64,000 bases of DNA from Granulosicoccus sp947495035 (GTDB taxonomy: Bacteria > Pseudomonadota > Gammaproteobacteria > Granulosicoccales > Granulosicoccaceae): NCBI RefSeq assembly GCF_050589605.1, contig NZ_JBNGOO010000004.1. One strand, given 5' to 3'. Of the stretch, positions 1-9,720 are shown in pieces (position 1 is the first letter of the stretch; every line of letters begins with the position of its first letter). The notes under the pieces were generated by a model, which saw nothing but the letters and a program-made list of their open reading frames with translations, was not told the DNA's origin and searched no databases. A program made the position numbers and the translations under genes.

Positions 1-1
1 T

Positions 2-1546
2 GCTTACATCGACTACCGCCCCGATGAGAATACCGACATCAGCGTCGGCCTTGCGCGCATGACCCACAGTGATGAGCGTGGCCCGGGTACGGCAAAACGA
101 ATCTCGGTCGAACGCACCTGGGGATCTCGCCAGTTCGAACGACGCACCTCGGTGACGCTGGCACATGCCGACGAGAACTTCACCAACCCGGGAGCAGGTA
201 TTGCCGCGGGCAGACAGGAACTGCGCATCGATCACCGTCAGCAACTCAGTGACTCCCTGCGGGCCGATATGGAAGGCACTCACAGTCAATCATTATCCAA
301 CCGGGAATTGCGCAGCGCCATTGGCATCACATTGCGAAAGTCCATGGGTGACTGGACGCTGCGCGGCGGTACCCGGCATATTCGCCAGCGCACATCAAGT
401 TCATCAGAGCGCTTCAACACGGCGATCAGCGGCGTTGAACGACGCTTTCATCTGGGCAACAGAGCAGGTTCTGCCAGCCTGGAATACGAGCAGGACATCG
501 GACGCATGTCACGCAATCGTCTCGGCTTTTCCGGCAAATTGCAGGTACACGATCATGCGCATCTGTACGCCCGCTACGAGCGTCAGAACGGTATCTACGA
601 TTTCACGACCTCAGGCGGCACTCGCAACACCGAATCCTTCGCCATTGGCGGAGAATCGGACATCATTCCCAGTACTCGGCTGTATTCCGAATACCGCCTG
701 CGTGGTGGTATCGACAGCCGTGACCTGGAGACCGGCAGTGGCGTGCGGGGAAACTACGAGATCACTCCCGGTGTCACGATCTCACCGTCCATCGAAGTCG
801 TTGATACCCTGAGCGGAGACAACAGCAGTGACGGCGTTGCCGTATCTCTCGGCGCGACAGACCTTCGCAACCGGAACGCCAAACTCACCGGCCGGGCAGA
901 ATACCGCAAGGCAACGGCCAGCGACTATATCGGCCTGCGACTCAGCTATGCGGCACGCCTCGACCTCAACTGGACTGCTCTGCTGCGCGAGGATTTCACC
1001 CGCCAGACCTCGGACATCGGTCAGATGGATCTCAGACACGCCTTCACGGCGAGTCTGGCACGTCGTCCCAGGCTGGATAACCGTCACCACATGCTGTTTC
1101 AGTACACCTGGAAAGTGGAACGCGCCGAAGACGATACGCGCGACAGGGATGTCCATGTACTGTCCACCCATCAGAACGTCCAGATAGGCCCTCGTCTGAT
1201 TCTCAGCGGACGCCTGGGTGCCAAACAGCAGAACGCCTTCCTGAAACGCGAAGACTACTCGACGGCTGCCGGGGTTGCAGATATCCGTGCCAGTTGGGAC
1301 ATCGATCGTCGCTGGAATGTCGATCTGCGTACCGGCGCCTTGATCACGGGTCGGCGTAGCAGACGACATTCCTTCGGTGCCGCCCTGTCCTACCTGCTGG
1401 AACGCAATCTGCAACTGCATATCGGTTACAACTTCATCGGCTTTCGCGAAGAGGATCTCGATCCGGAGGGCTATGACGCTCGCGGCATCCGGCTCGGGAT
1501 GCGTTACAAGTTCGATGACAAGGCTTTCAGGTGGCTGCAGGAATGA
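2..1546 (+). CDS. C-terminal part of an outer-membrane beta-barrel protein (5' end outside window)
   Basis: The frame is open from base 2, before the first ATG at 59, so the real start lies upstream and only about 514 C-terminal residues are visible. They alternate short hydrophobic/aromatic strands with polar, Arg/Asp-rich turns. The last segment, around residues LQLHIGYNFIGF and GIRLGMRYKFDD, looks like the closing strands of an outer-membrane barrel. Comparable barrel ends occur at the C-terminus of large proteobacterial proteins encoded beside DUF11/SdrD-type secreted proteins (family knowledge). It is followed 13 bp later by an OmpA-domain lipoprotein and then two DUF11 proteins, so it probably anchors, exports or binds them. 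That role is inferred. The exact family is not recognised. Confidence 0.7.
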   Translation, partial: AYIDYRPDENTDISVGLARMTHSDERGPGTAKRISVERTWGSRQFERRTSVTLAHADENFTNPGAGIAAGRQELRIDHRQQLSDSLRADMEGTHSQSLSNRELRSAIGITLRKSMGDWTLRGGTRHIRQRTSSSSERFNTAISGVERRFHLGNRAGSASLEYEQDIGRMSRNRLGFSGKLQVHDHAHLYARYERQNGIYDFTTSGGTRNTESFAIGGESDIIPSTRLYSEYRLRGGIDSRDLETGSGVRGNYEITPGVTISPSIEVVDTLSGDNSSDGVAVSLGATDLRNRNAKLTGRAEYRKATASDYIGLRLSYAARLDLNWTALLREDFTRQTSDIGQMDLRHAFTASLARRPRLDNRHHMLFQYTWKVERAEDDTRDRDVHVLSTHQNVQIGPRLILSGRLGAKQQNAFLKREDYSTAAGVADIRASWDIDRRWNVDLRTGALITGRRSRRHSFGAALSYLLERNLQLHIGYNFIGFREEDLDPEGYDARGIRLGMRYKFDDKAFRWLQE

Positions 1547-1559
1547 GGAAACACACAGC

Positions 1560-2126
1560 ATGAAAAGATCGTTCTTGCCAATGCTCCTGCTATCGGTCCT
1601 GCCCGGCATGCATGGCTGCGCCACCACCGAGGAACTCTACGCACAATATGACAAGCAATCCTGTCGCGTTGCGTTGGAGCAGGTGCCCAGCGGTGAACTC
1701 GTGGTCCATGAGATCGCCAGAAAGGAATCCAGAAATGAAGCGCTGATATGGGAGCCAGTCGTCCGCTTCGACATTGAACAGGACGTACTGAGTACAGCCT
1801 CCCGAGACCGACTTGATCGGGATGTCTTCGTGCTGCATCGCTATCCCGAACTTCGCGTCAGCGTGCGCGGCTTCACCGACGCCAGCGGAGCTCGTGCATT
1901 CAATGCAAGACTGGCCGCACGACGTGTTCAGGTCGTGGTGGACTACCTGCGTTCTCAGGGCATCGACTCCGGCCGGATGGACAAGGTGCCTCTGGGCGAA
2001 GGATTGCCATTGAAGCTGGCAGGACCGGAAGCGCGAGTGCCCGAGAACCGCCGTGTCGAACTGATGCTTCTGGACGTGAACGGCAACCCACTTGCCCTCA
2101 CGGTCACGGCTCCCGATGAAGACTGA
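1560..2126 (+). CDS. OmpA-family peptidoglycan-binding lipoprotein
   Basis: This 188-aa protein starts at the ATG at 1560. It opens with a lipoprotein signal peptide ending in the lipobox GMHGC, with the lipidated Cys at residue 20. The C-terminal half (about 65-180) is an OmpA_C domain: VVRFDIEQDVLS, then VRGFTDASGARAFNARLAARR, then an NRRVELMLLD end, which is the usual peptidoglycan-binding signature. It probably tethers an outer-membrane assembly to the cell wall. Its stop overlaps the start of the following DUF11 gene by 11 bp, so the two are translationally coupled. It belongs to the operon with the barrel protein and the two large secreted proteins. Confidence 0.85.
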   Translation: MKRSFLPMLLLSVLPGMHGCATTEELYAQYDKQSCRVALEQVPSGELVVHEIARKESRNEALIWEPVVRFDIEQDVLSTASRDRLDRDVFVLHRYPELRVSVRGFTDASGARAFNARLAARRVQVVVDYLRSQGIDSGRMDKVPLGEGLPLKLAGPEARVPENRRVELMLLDVNGNPLALTVTAPDED

Positions 2127-4800
2127 GTCGTTCGCCCGGATGTTCTCGCCTCGATGGGCACGGCTGCGCCTGAGCGCTTTGCTGCTGCTCGTGCCTGCCT
2201 TGCTGCTACAGGCAGCCTCCTCCGTCCACGCGGCGACCGCCGCAGGCAGTGTGATACGCAATCAGGCCAGCGCCACCTATCGTGACGCCAGCGGAGTGGA
2301 AAGATTCACGACCTCGAATATTCTCGAGACGGTTGTCCAGCAGGCCGCCGGCGTCCAGTTGACTCAGGATCAGAGCAAACTCATCGACAGCGGTGGCGAG
2401 GTGACCTTTCCGCATGTATTGACCAACACCGGAAACGGCGATGATACGTTTTCCCTGTCCGCCAGCGATAGCGCCGTCGGCGATCAATTCGACTTCAGCT
2501 CCATGGCGATGTTCGCCGACATCGACCAGAACGGCGTGGCTGATGATGCAGTGGCACTCACGCTCTCTCCGACGCTGGCAGCCGGGGAGTCCTTCCACTT
2601 CGTGGTAGTCGCAACCGTTCCGGGCACGGCCGGTGCAACGGACTCGGGACGTATCGACATTGTCGCCAGCAGCACGTTCGATGCACTCCAGAGCCAATCG
2701 AATACGGATACCGCAACGGTCAGCAATGCCGCATTGATCGACGTGGTGAAATCGTTGAGTACGCTCGGTGGCGATTCACCCGATGGCCCCTTCACCGTCA
2801 CATTGAGTTATCGCAACGACAGCGACTCCAGTGCGTCGGACGTCACACTGGTAGACGCACTGCCGGCGGGGATGAGCTACATCGCCGGTTCCGCTCGCTG
2901 GAGTGTCACGGGATCCCTGGTGCTCAGTGATGCAGATGCCCTCGATTCCCAGGGCACTGCCCCGGATACCATTCGATACTGTGCCTACCAGGCGGGCTGC
3001 ACAGGCCTGGCAGAAGCCTGGCAGGACAGCGACAGCAGCAGTGCGAATCAGGTAACGGCCATCCTGAACGAGATCGGGCCCGGTGAGAGCGGCACATTGA
3101 CATTCGACGTCGATATCGATGCCGGCCTGGCCAGCTCCGAACTGATCAATACCGCTGAGTTCGAGTTCGACGATGGCACCGGTACAACTGCTCGTGTCTA
3201 CTCCAACAGTGTGGCCTTTCGGGTTGCACAGCAGGTTGCCATCGTTGCCAACGGCTCCGTGGCAAACGCTGCGGATGGCACGGCAGAACCGGTCGTGCAG
3301 AACAGTGCCTATCAAGGTGCCTCGGTTGCATTTGACAATATCATATGGAATACGGGAAACGGCAGCGACATCATCGATATCATCATCGACAGCGCCGGTT
3401 CGACATTTCCAACGGGCACGTCTTTCCAGCTTTTTCAGGCCGATGGACTCACCCCCCTCGTCGACAGCAGTGGCAACGGCATACCCGATACCGGCCCGCT
3501 GAAAGCCGGCAGCAGCTACCGCGTTGTTCTCAGGGCTGGTTTGCCCCCGACCGTCCACGGCGATAACGCGGGGGCCGGGTTTGATGTCAGCAAGCGTGCC
3601 CGGTCCACCACGGACCCGGGTGTCACCAACGATGTCACTGATCATCTGGATCAGATTCTGCCCAGTTCGGTGGACCTGACCAATGATGCACCAGCCGGCG
3701 AACCAGGCGCATTGGGCGAAGGTGCCGGGCCGGAAGCCACGGCTCAGCTGAACCACTCAGTAGCCCCCGGAGCAAGCACGCGATTCACCCTGCATGCTGC
3801 CAATATCGGCAGCAGTGACGATAGTTACGATCTGGCTGTCAGTACCGATCCGAGCTTTGCCACAGTGACGCTGCCCCCGGACTGGACCGTCAGCTTTCTT
3901 GCCGAGGATGGTTCCGTCATATCCAGTACGGGCAACATCGCCGCAAGCGCCTCGGCGCGCATGCTCGCCGATGTCCGTGTACCTGCCGGGCAGGCGCCCG
4001 GTGATGTCAGTCTGTACTTCAGAATTCGATCTCCTGCCACCGGGGCACTCGACGTTCTGCACGATGCCGTGTCAGTCAAGGACGCAGCCGCTCTGATGCT
4101 GGAACCGAATGGCAATGGCCAGCTCGAGCCCGGTGGGGCGATCGTCTATACCCACCAATTGAAGAATGTGGGAAATGCCACCATCAATGCAATCGAGCTG
4201 TCGAGTGTCGACACACTGGCGGCGGAAGGCTGGAGCTCATCGATTCACGAGGACAGCAACGATAATGGTGAGTTCGATGCCGCAGACACCCTGATCGACA
4301 GCATTGCTGCATTGTCGGCCAATACGACAAGGGTGTTTTTCGTCAAGGTTACGGCGCCTGGCACGGCGAGCCCTGGTTCACGCAACACTACACGTCTGCA
4401 GGCCAGCTGGAACAGTGGAGCGGATAGCATCGCGGTGAACGATGTCACCCTGGTCGATGCCGGTGACATCGGTATCGTCAAGGAGCAGGCGCCCGACCTC
4501 GGCTGCGATGGCGTACTTGAAGGCCCCCATACCCGCCAGCCCTTCGCCGTGGAACCGGGGAACAATTGCGTGCAGTATCGCCTCACGGCGACCAACGCCG
4601 GGGTGGAACCCGTCTACAACGCCATCATTCAGGATGCGACACCGGCGTTCACCCTCTATCACTCCTCTGCCGTGTGCTCGGCAGCTGCCTGCACGATTAC
4701 CGAACCAGCCGCAGGCGGCACCGGGCTGATTACCGGCGAGGTCGCAACGGTTGCACCAGGCGAAAGTGTGCAACTCATCTTTACCGTTCTGATCGAGTGA
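2116..4800 (+). CDS. Secreted DUF11-type repeat surface protein (894 aa)
   Basis: I chose the ATG at 2116 (MKTESFARM) because it gives a clean signal peptide with a Leu-rich core ending near SVHA-ATAAG. The in-frame ATG at 2092 would add eight residues. The mature protein is a run of Ig-like beta-sandwich segments with the DUF11 hallmark (N-x-G-N/D-x-x-x-D-x-x-x-V-D-x-L-P-x-G-x-x-Y), clearest at VTLVDALPAGMSYIAGS (about residue 255). Similar 'ANIGSSDDSYDL' and 'NVGNATINAI' segments follow. There are only a few Cys, near the C-terminus. No LPXTG, lipobox or C-terminal TM segment is visible, so it is probably extracellular or bound by the neighbouring barrel and OmpA proteins. An adhesin or matrix role is inferred. 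Confidence 0.8.
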   Translation: MKTESFARMFSPRWARLRLSALLLLVPALLLQAASSVHAATAAGSVIRNQASATYRDASGVERFTTSNILETVVQQAAGVQLTQDQSKLIDSGGEVTFPHVLTNTGNGDDTFSLSASDSAVGDQFDFSSMAMFADIDQNGVADDAVALTLSPTLAAGESFHFVVVATVPGTAGATDSGRIDIVASSTFDALQSQSNTDTATVSNAALIDVVKSLSTLGGDSPDGPFTVTLSYRNDSDSSASDVTLVDALPAGMSYIAGSARWSVTGSLVLSDADALDSQGTAPDTIRYCAYQAGCTGLAEAWQDSDSSSANQVTAILNEIGPGESGTLTFDVDIDAGLASSELINTAEFEFDDGTGTTARVYSNSVAFRVAQQVAIVANGSVANAADGTAEPVVQNSAYQGASVAFDNIIWNTGNGSDIIDIIIDSAGSTFPTGTSFQLFQADGLTPLVDSSGNGIPDTGPLKAGSSYRVVLRAGLPPTVHGDNAGAGFDVSKRARSTTDPGVTNDVTDHLDQILPSSVDLTNDAPAGEPGALGEGAGPEATAQLNHSVAPGASTRFTLHAANIGSSDDSYDLAVSTDPSFATVTLPPDWTVSFLAEDGSVISSTGNIAASASARMLADVRVPAGQAPGDVSLYFRIRSPATGALDVLHDAVSVKDAAALMLEPNGNGQLEPGGAIVYTHQLKNVGNATINAIELSSVDTLAAEGWSSSIHEDSNDNGEFDAADTLIDSIAALSANTTRVFFVKVTAPGTASPGSRNTTRLQASWNSGADSIAVNDVTLVDAGDIGIVKEQAPDLGCDGVLEGPHTRQPFAVEPGNNCVQYRLTATNAGVEPVYNAIIQDATPAFTLYHSSAVCSAAACTITEPAAGGTGLITGEVATVAPGESVQLIFTVLIE

Positions 4801-4803
4801 CGC

Positions 4804-7800
4804 ATGGCGACCGCCGGTAATGACACTGCCATGATTCACGCAAATCCCTTCCAGGGGAACGGGACGCCTGCCGAGCGCAGTACTGCATCAACAGCCAGGC
4901 GCGCCTTGCCCGCAGGTATGCCGAGAGTCGTTCGATACTTCAGGCAGTATGTCTTTCTGTTGCTGGTCTCTGTGCTGCTGCCTGTGGGCAGCGCCCTGGC
5001 CGAAGGTTCGTGGCAGCTCGGTCTGTTCGAGGGAGTCACACATGATCAACCTCTGGCAAATACCAATCTGAACGATGGCTCGAACAGACTGTATGTCGAC
5101 ATCCTGGCAGCCGGTGAATTCATCAATATCCACGCCTGCGGCGTCACCAACAACGACCGGGTCGTTGTTCAGATCTACAACCCCCTGGGCGCCCTTGTTC
5201 ATGCCCCTGCAAGCCGCACGGCAAATCAGCAGAACCTTGATTGCGCAGACGACTTCAATACAACATTCGACCCTGCGATCACCAACCCGTTCCAGTATCA
5301 AGCCAGTACATCGGGCACCTATGAAGTTCGTCTGTACAACCTTGACAATTCGATCATGAATCGTGTTGACATCACCGTCACGGGCAGCAGCTCGGACACG
5401 ATCGATCCACGCGCCAATGGTGGCCGCCTGTGGTCGACCTTCTGGAAGTTCAATGCCGGTGATTTCGTTGAATCCGTATCCACCGATGCAGATCTGTTCG
5501 TCGTTTCCGATGGCGGTTTCTCCGGCACCTACTACATCTGGGAACTGGATCTGAACAACTTCGCGGGGTATGTCTACTCACTGAAGGCCAATGATATCGG
5601 TGTTGACAGCCCCAATGCCGCAGGCGACATCGTGGCAGGAATCAGCGTACCTTACACGGACAATTCAGTCAGCGCCCTGTACCCGATCTACGTCGCCTAT
5701 CCTGCAAAGAGCTTTCCGCGACCTGTCAATTCGCTGATCGTGAGCAACTACTATTTCATCGATTCGGATGGTACCGATGCCACCATCTCCCCCGGAGACA
5801 CGACGGGCAACCAGGATTATGGCACATTCCATTTCACGACCAACACGACGTCCAGCGCCGTCTACGAAATCATCATCGACATAGATGACGGTGCCGGTGG
5901 AGGACCGGACGGCCTCTATGGCATTGGCGATATATTCCTGCGCGGCAACGCCGTCTTCGGGGAAAACCTGGTGAACTGGGACGGCACCGACAACAACGGT
6001 GTAGCCATGACCGTTGGCAGCTATTCATCGCGAATGACCTTGCGTGCCGGTGAGTTTCATTTCGTCTCGGCCGACGTGGAAACCAGCGGCGGACCCAACA
6101 GTGTCGGTCTGAAGATCAAGGAGGCCATTTCGTCGCTTTCCAGTATTCCCACGCTCAATTACTGGGACGATTACACCGTCATGAACGGATCAGAACCGGA
6201 TGCCTTCAATGTCAGCGGCACCTACGACGCGGATCACAACTGGGGGGTATTCTCGAGTAGCAGTTTCGGCAATGCGGCCTACATCGATACCTACGCCTAT
6301 GGCGACAGTGTGTCACCCGAGCCGATTGCCGTATCCATTGTTGAAAGCGATGAAGCCCGGCCATCGATCTCCAAGTCATTCACCCCTGAGACGGTGACCG
6401 TGGGTTCAACCTCCACCATGAGTTTCGAGATCACCAATAACGGTGCCACTCCTCTTACCGGTATCAATTTCACCGATACATTGCCAACCGGCCTGGTGCT
6501 GGCGGAACTGCCCACGCCTGTGCGTGTCAGTGGCACCGGTTGTACCGGTTTCACACCCGGTCCCACGACTGTGCAATTCGGATCCGATTACGACATCATC
6601 AATGGCACTCTGCCAGCCAGCGGTGTCTGCACGATAGAGATCGATGTGCAGTCGAGCCTTCCGGGAAGTTACCCGAACACCACCAGCGGGGTTGGCTCTC
6701 TGCAGGCAGGCATCGGACCTGCGAGCAATACCGCAACCCTGACGGTGGTGCCTGCAGCGTCCGGACCGCCCTTCGAGTGCGGCAGTACATTTTATGTCGA
6801 CGCGGGCAGCAGCCTGTCGACAAGACTTTACCGTGTCAATCGTGACAGCGACACTTACGTACTGGAGGAGTTTTCGGGCTCCGGCTATGCACCGACGTCA
6901 GGCTATGCCTTCAATGCGCTCGGCTACAACTCGGTTGACAACTACCTGTATGCCATCGTCACGGACTCGACGCCTGGCAGCTCGCTGACCGGCACCCTGC
7001 TGCGCATCGACAGCAATGGTGCCATCACCGACCTGGCCATCGCGGAACCCGGCCCGACACTGGCCTACATGCCTACCATCAATACACGATTTCGCGGTGG
7101 TGCCTTTGATGAGGATGGCTTGTTCTACATCATCACCGACGCCGGCGGTACCTCCCCCCTGGACGAACGGTCGCAGATCATGACAGTGGATGTGACCACC
7201 TTCCCTACTCTGGTCATGGCTCGGGCGACGCATGGCCGTGACATCCAGGACATCGCGGTGCATGAAGACGGCACCATCTACGCCTACGAGACATCTGGCG
7301 GGCTGGTGACCATCGACCCGGACAGCGGCGCAGTCAATGACATCGGCGGGAGCTTTGCCGGTGAAGTCGGCAGCCTGTTCTTCGACAGTCGCAACGACCT
7401 GTACATGCGCACCGACGATGGAACCTTTTATCAAGTCGACCTGAATACCGGCGCCACCAGCTTCGTCGCCAATGGCAGCGCTGCCACACTGCACGATGGG
7501 GCAAGCTGCAACTACGGAGTGGATTTCGAGAAAACGGTAACAACACCGCAGGTAGAGGCCGGTCACACGGCCACCTATGTGTTCAGCATCGTCAACCAGA
7601 CCAATGCCGCACTGAGTTTCGATCTGAGCGATACACTGGTGGATGGACGTAGCTACGTCGGCGGCAGCCTGCAGAACCCTCTGGGCGGCTCTGCCAATGC
7701 CTACGATGGCATCGGGGAACTGACCCTGTCGGGCCTCGTGCTTCCGGCCAATTCTGTCGATGAAATCAGTATCGACGTGCAATTCGCGAACGATTTCCCC

Positions 7801-9567
7801 GCAGGGATTGTCACCAACCAGGCATTGCTCAGCAACCTGCCGTTCGATCTCGGCACGACACTATTGTCGGATCTGCCTGATACTGGACCATTCGCCGACC
7901 CAACGCCCATCACCGTCCTTGGCAGACCATTGATCGGTGCTGCAAAGGCTGCCGCCGTGAATGGCACGGTCGTGACCTTTGACCTGGTGCTGGAAAACCC
8001 CGGAGCATCCGACCTGAGTGACGTGACACTCACCGATGATCTGGATGCGGTGTTCGGAGCGGGCAATTACACAGTCAGCGCAGCCCCTGTCTTCATCACC
8101 GATCCCGGTACCCTGACCCTGAACGCCGGGTTCACGGGCAGCGGTGCGCAGACGGGCATACTGGACACGTCCGCCAACAATACACTGGTGGTCGGTGCCA
8201 TGGCGCGTATACGGATCGAAGTCACGGTCACCAACGCCGCCGATCTGGGCAGCGGCATGGGCGTCTACAGCAATCAGGCCAATGCCGGTGGTGACAGCCC
8301 GATCGGCACCCGTGTGGTGGACCTGTCGGATGATGGTACCAATCCGGATGCCGACAATGACGGAGATCCGACGGAAGATATCGCTGGCGGCGGAGATTCC
8401 GACGAAAATGACCCGAGTCAGTTCACCATCTCTTTCACCGACTCGGTGTCCGGTCGCGTATTCGTCGATAACGGCCGTTCCGGGGGAACCCCACACGATG
8501 GACTTGTCAATGGTGGCGAACAAGGTTACGGCGGAATCGACGTACGAGCACTCGACCCGCTTGACGGTGACGCGGTGCTGACAAGCGTTCTGACGGCAGC
8601 CGATGGCAGTTTCACCCTGGATGTCCCGCCCGATGATCCGATCACCATTCACATGATGCCTCCAGACGGCTACCTCCTCATCAGCGAGAGCAGCGGGGAC
8701 AGTGGTTCCAGCAACCCTGTTGTCACCGATGGTGAACTGTCCTTTACGCCGGCTTCTGCCACTGACTACAGCGGCCTGAATTTCGGGCTGATCAAAGAGC
8801 CGATTCTCGAGCCGGATCAGACCGCCAGCACCACAGCGGGTTCTGCCGTCACCCTGGCGCATGTATTTCGTGCAGACAGCAGCGCCAGTGTCAGCTTCGC
8901 CTTTGTCGATAGCGTCAATGACCCTGCTGACGATGGCTGGACACGTACGCTCTACCGCGACAACGACTGCGACGGCCAGGCGGGCAGTGGCGATACGTTG
9001 CTGACGGGTGCCACCGCCGTGTCAGCCGATGGCGTGTCGGTACTCTGCCTGCTGGTCAAGGTTTCGGTGCCTGCCAATGCTCCCTCCGGTGCATTGGCAA
9101 CGCATGGACTGGTGGCGACGTCGGTGTTCAGTGACCCCATTGCCAATGGTCACGGTATCGTCAGCGATCAGCGCGTCAATGATGCCATCCCGGTCAGCGG
9201 CAGCGCCAGTGGCAAACTTGTATTGCGCAAGGTGGTCGTCAATGTCACCCAAGGCAGTGGAGAGAGCGCCATCGGGGGTAACGCGCTGCCCGGTGATGTA
9301 TTGCGCTATATCATACGCTTTGAAAATACCGGTACTGGCCCATTGACCGAACTGCGTATCAACGACGGAACTCCCGCCTTTTCCCTGTTGAATTCTGCCA
9401 TCAGTTGCCCGGGGTCACTGCCTGTCACACTCACGGGCTGTTCCCTGCTGTCACCGTCACCTGTCAGCAACCAGAGCGGCTACTTCGGAAACATCCAGTG
9501 GTCCTTTGACGGCTCGCTCGCCCCGGGTGCAGGCGGTGAAGTGCAGTTCGATACGGTGGTGGAATGA
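4804..9567 (+). CDS. Giant secreted DUF11/SdrD-like surface protein (up to 1587 aa)
   Basis: The ORF starts 4 bp after the previous stop. The signal peptide (MPRVVRYFRQYVFLLLV... ending near GSALA) begins only at residue 39, so the true start may be the ATG at 4918; neither site has a strong Shine-Dalgarno. Visible domains: a unique N-terminal part (about 70-510); a DUF11 domain (about 517-645, SKSFTPETVTVGSTSTMSFEI); a beta-propeller-like stretch (about 655-900) with repeated 'LLRIDSNGAIT' and 'TIDPDSGAVNDIGG' motifs; a second DUF11 domain from about 904 (DFEKTVTTPQVEAGHTATY); an Asp-rich possible Ca-binding tract (DDGTNPDADNDGDPTED); an SdrD B-like domain (about 1215-1300); and a C-terminal DUF11-like segment resembling the end of the previous protein. 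It is probably an extracellular structural or adhesive protein. Confidence 0.8.
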   Translation: MATAGNDTAMIHANPFQGNGTPAERSTASTARRALPAGMPRVVRYFRQYVFLLLVSVLLPVGSALAEGSWQLGLFEGVTHDQPLANTNLNDGSNRLYVDILAAGEFINIHACGVTNNDRVVVQIYNPLGALVHAPASRTANQQNLDCADDFNTTFDPAITNPFQYQASTSGTYEVRLYNLDNSIMNRVDITVTGSSSDTIDPRANGGRLWSTFWKFNAGDFVESVSTDADLFVVSDGGFSGTYYIWELDLNNFAGYVYSLKANDIGVDSPNAAGDIVAGISVPYTDNSVSALYPIYVAYPAKSFPRPVNSLIVSNYYFIDSDGTDATISPGDTTGNQDYGTFHFTTNTTSSAVYEIIIDIDDGAGGGPDGLYGIGDIFLRGNAVFGENLVNWDGTDNNGVAMTVGSYSSRMTLRAGEFHFVSADVETSGGPNSVGLKIKEAISSLSSIPTLNYWDDYTVMNGSEPDAFNVSGTYDADHNWGVFSSSSFGNAAYIDTYAYGDSVSPEPIAVSIVESDEARPSISKSFTPETVTVGSTSTMSFEITNNGATPLTGINFTDTLPTGLVLAELPTPVRVSGTGCTGFTPGPTTVQFGSDYDIINGTLPASGVCTIEIDVQSSLPGSYPNTTSGVGSLQAGIGPASNTATLTVVPAASGPPFECGSTFYVDAGSSLSTRLYRVNRDSDTYVLEEFSGSGYAPTSGYAFNALGYNSVDNYLYAIVTDSTPGSSLTGTLLRIDSNGAITDLAIAEPGPTLAYMPTINTRFRGGAFDEDGLFYIITDAGGTSPLDERSQIMTVDVTTFPTLVMARATHGRDIQDIAVHEDGTIYAYETSGGLVTIDPDSGAVNDIGGSFAGEVGSLFFDSRNDLYMRTDDGTFYQVDLNTGATSFVANGSAATLHDGASCNYGVDFEKTVTTPQVEAGHTATYVFSIVNQTNAALSFDLSDTLVDGRSYVGGSLQNPLGGSANAYDGIGELTLSGLVLPANSVDEISIDVQFANDFPAGIVTNQALLSNLPFDLGTTLLSDLPDTGPFADPTPITVLGRPLIGAAKAAAVNGTVVTFDLVLENPGASDLSDVTLTDDLDAVFGAGNYTVSAAPVFITDPGTLTLNAGFTGSGAQTGILDTSANNTLVVGAMARIRIEVTVTNAADLGSGMGVYSNQANAGGDSPIGTRVVDLSDDGTNPDADNDGDPTEDIAGGGDSDENDPSQFTISFTDSVSGRVFVDNGRSGGTPHDGLVNGGEQGYGGIDVRALDPLDGDAVLTSVLTAADGSFTLDVPPDDPITIHMMPPDGYLLISESSGDSGSSNPVVTDGELSFTPASATDYSGLNFGLIKEPILEPDQTASTTAGSAVTLAHVFRADSSASVSFAFVDSVNDPADDGWTRTLYRDNDCDGQAGSGDTLLTGATAVSADGVSVLCLLVKVSVPANAPSGALATHGLVATSVFSDPIANGHGIVSDQRVNDAIPVSGSASGKLVLRKVVVNVTQGSGESAIGGNALPGDVLRYIIRFENTGTGPLTELRINDGTPAFSLLNSAISCPGSLPVTLTGCSLLSPSPVSNQSGYFGNIQWSFDGSLAPGAGGEVQFDTVVE

Positions 9568-9720
9568 GTAGCGGCCGGCGATATCAACCTCACTCTGGCC
9601 AGGGAAGCTGACCACCCCTCCGTCTTTTCCGGCAATGGCAGGATAACCGTTGGACTTTGACGAGCACACGGTCATGATGGGACACTCGAACTCCCATACA
9701 GCCTGGATGTACTCAGCGAA
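9568..9720. other. Intergenic, nothing recognised
   Basis: This is 153 bp between the large surface protein and the MetE-like gene. I see no clear hairpin followed by a T-run and no convincing sigma-70 promoter. Confidence 0.4.
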
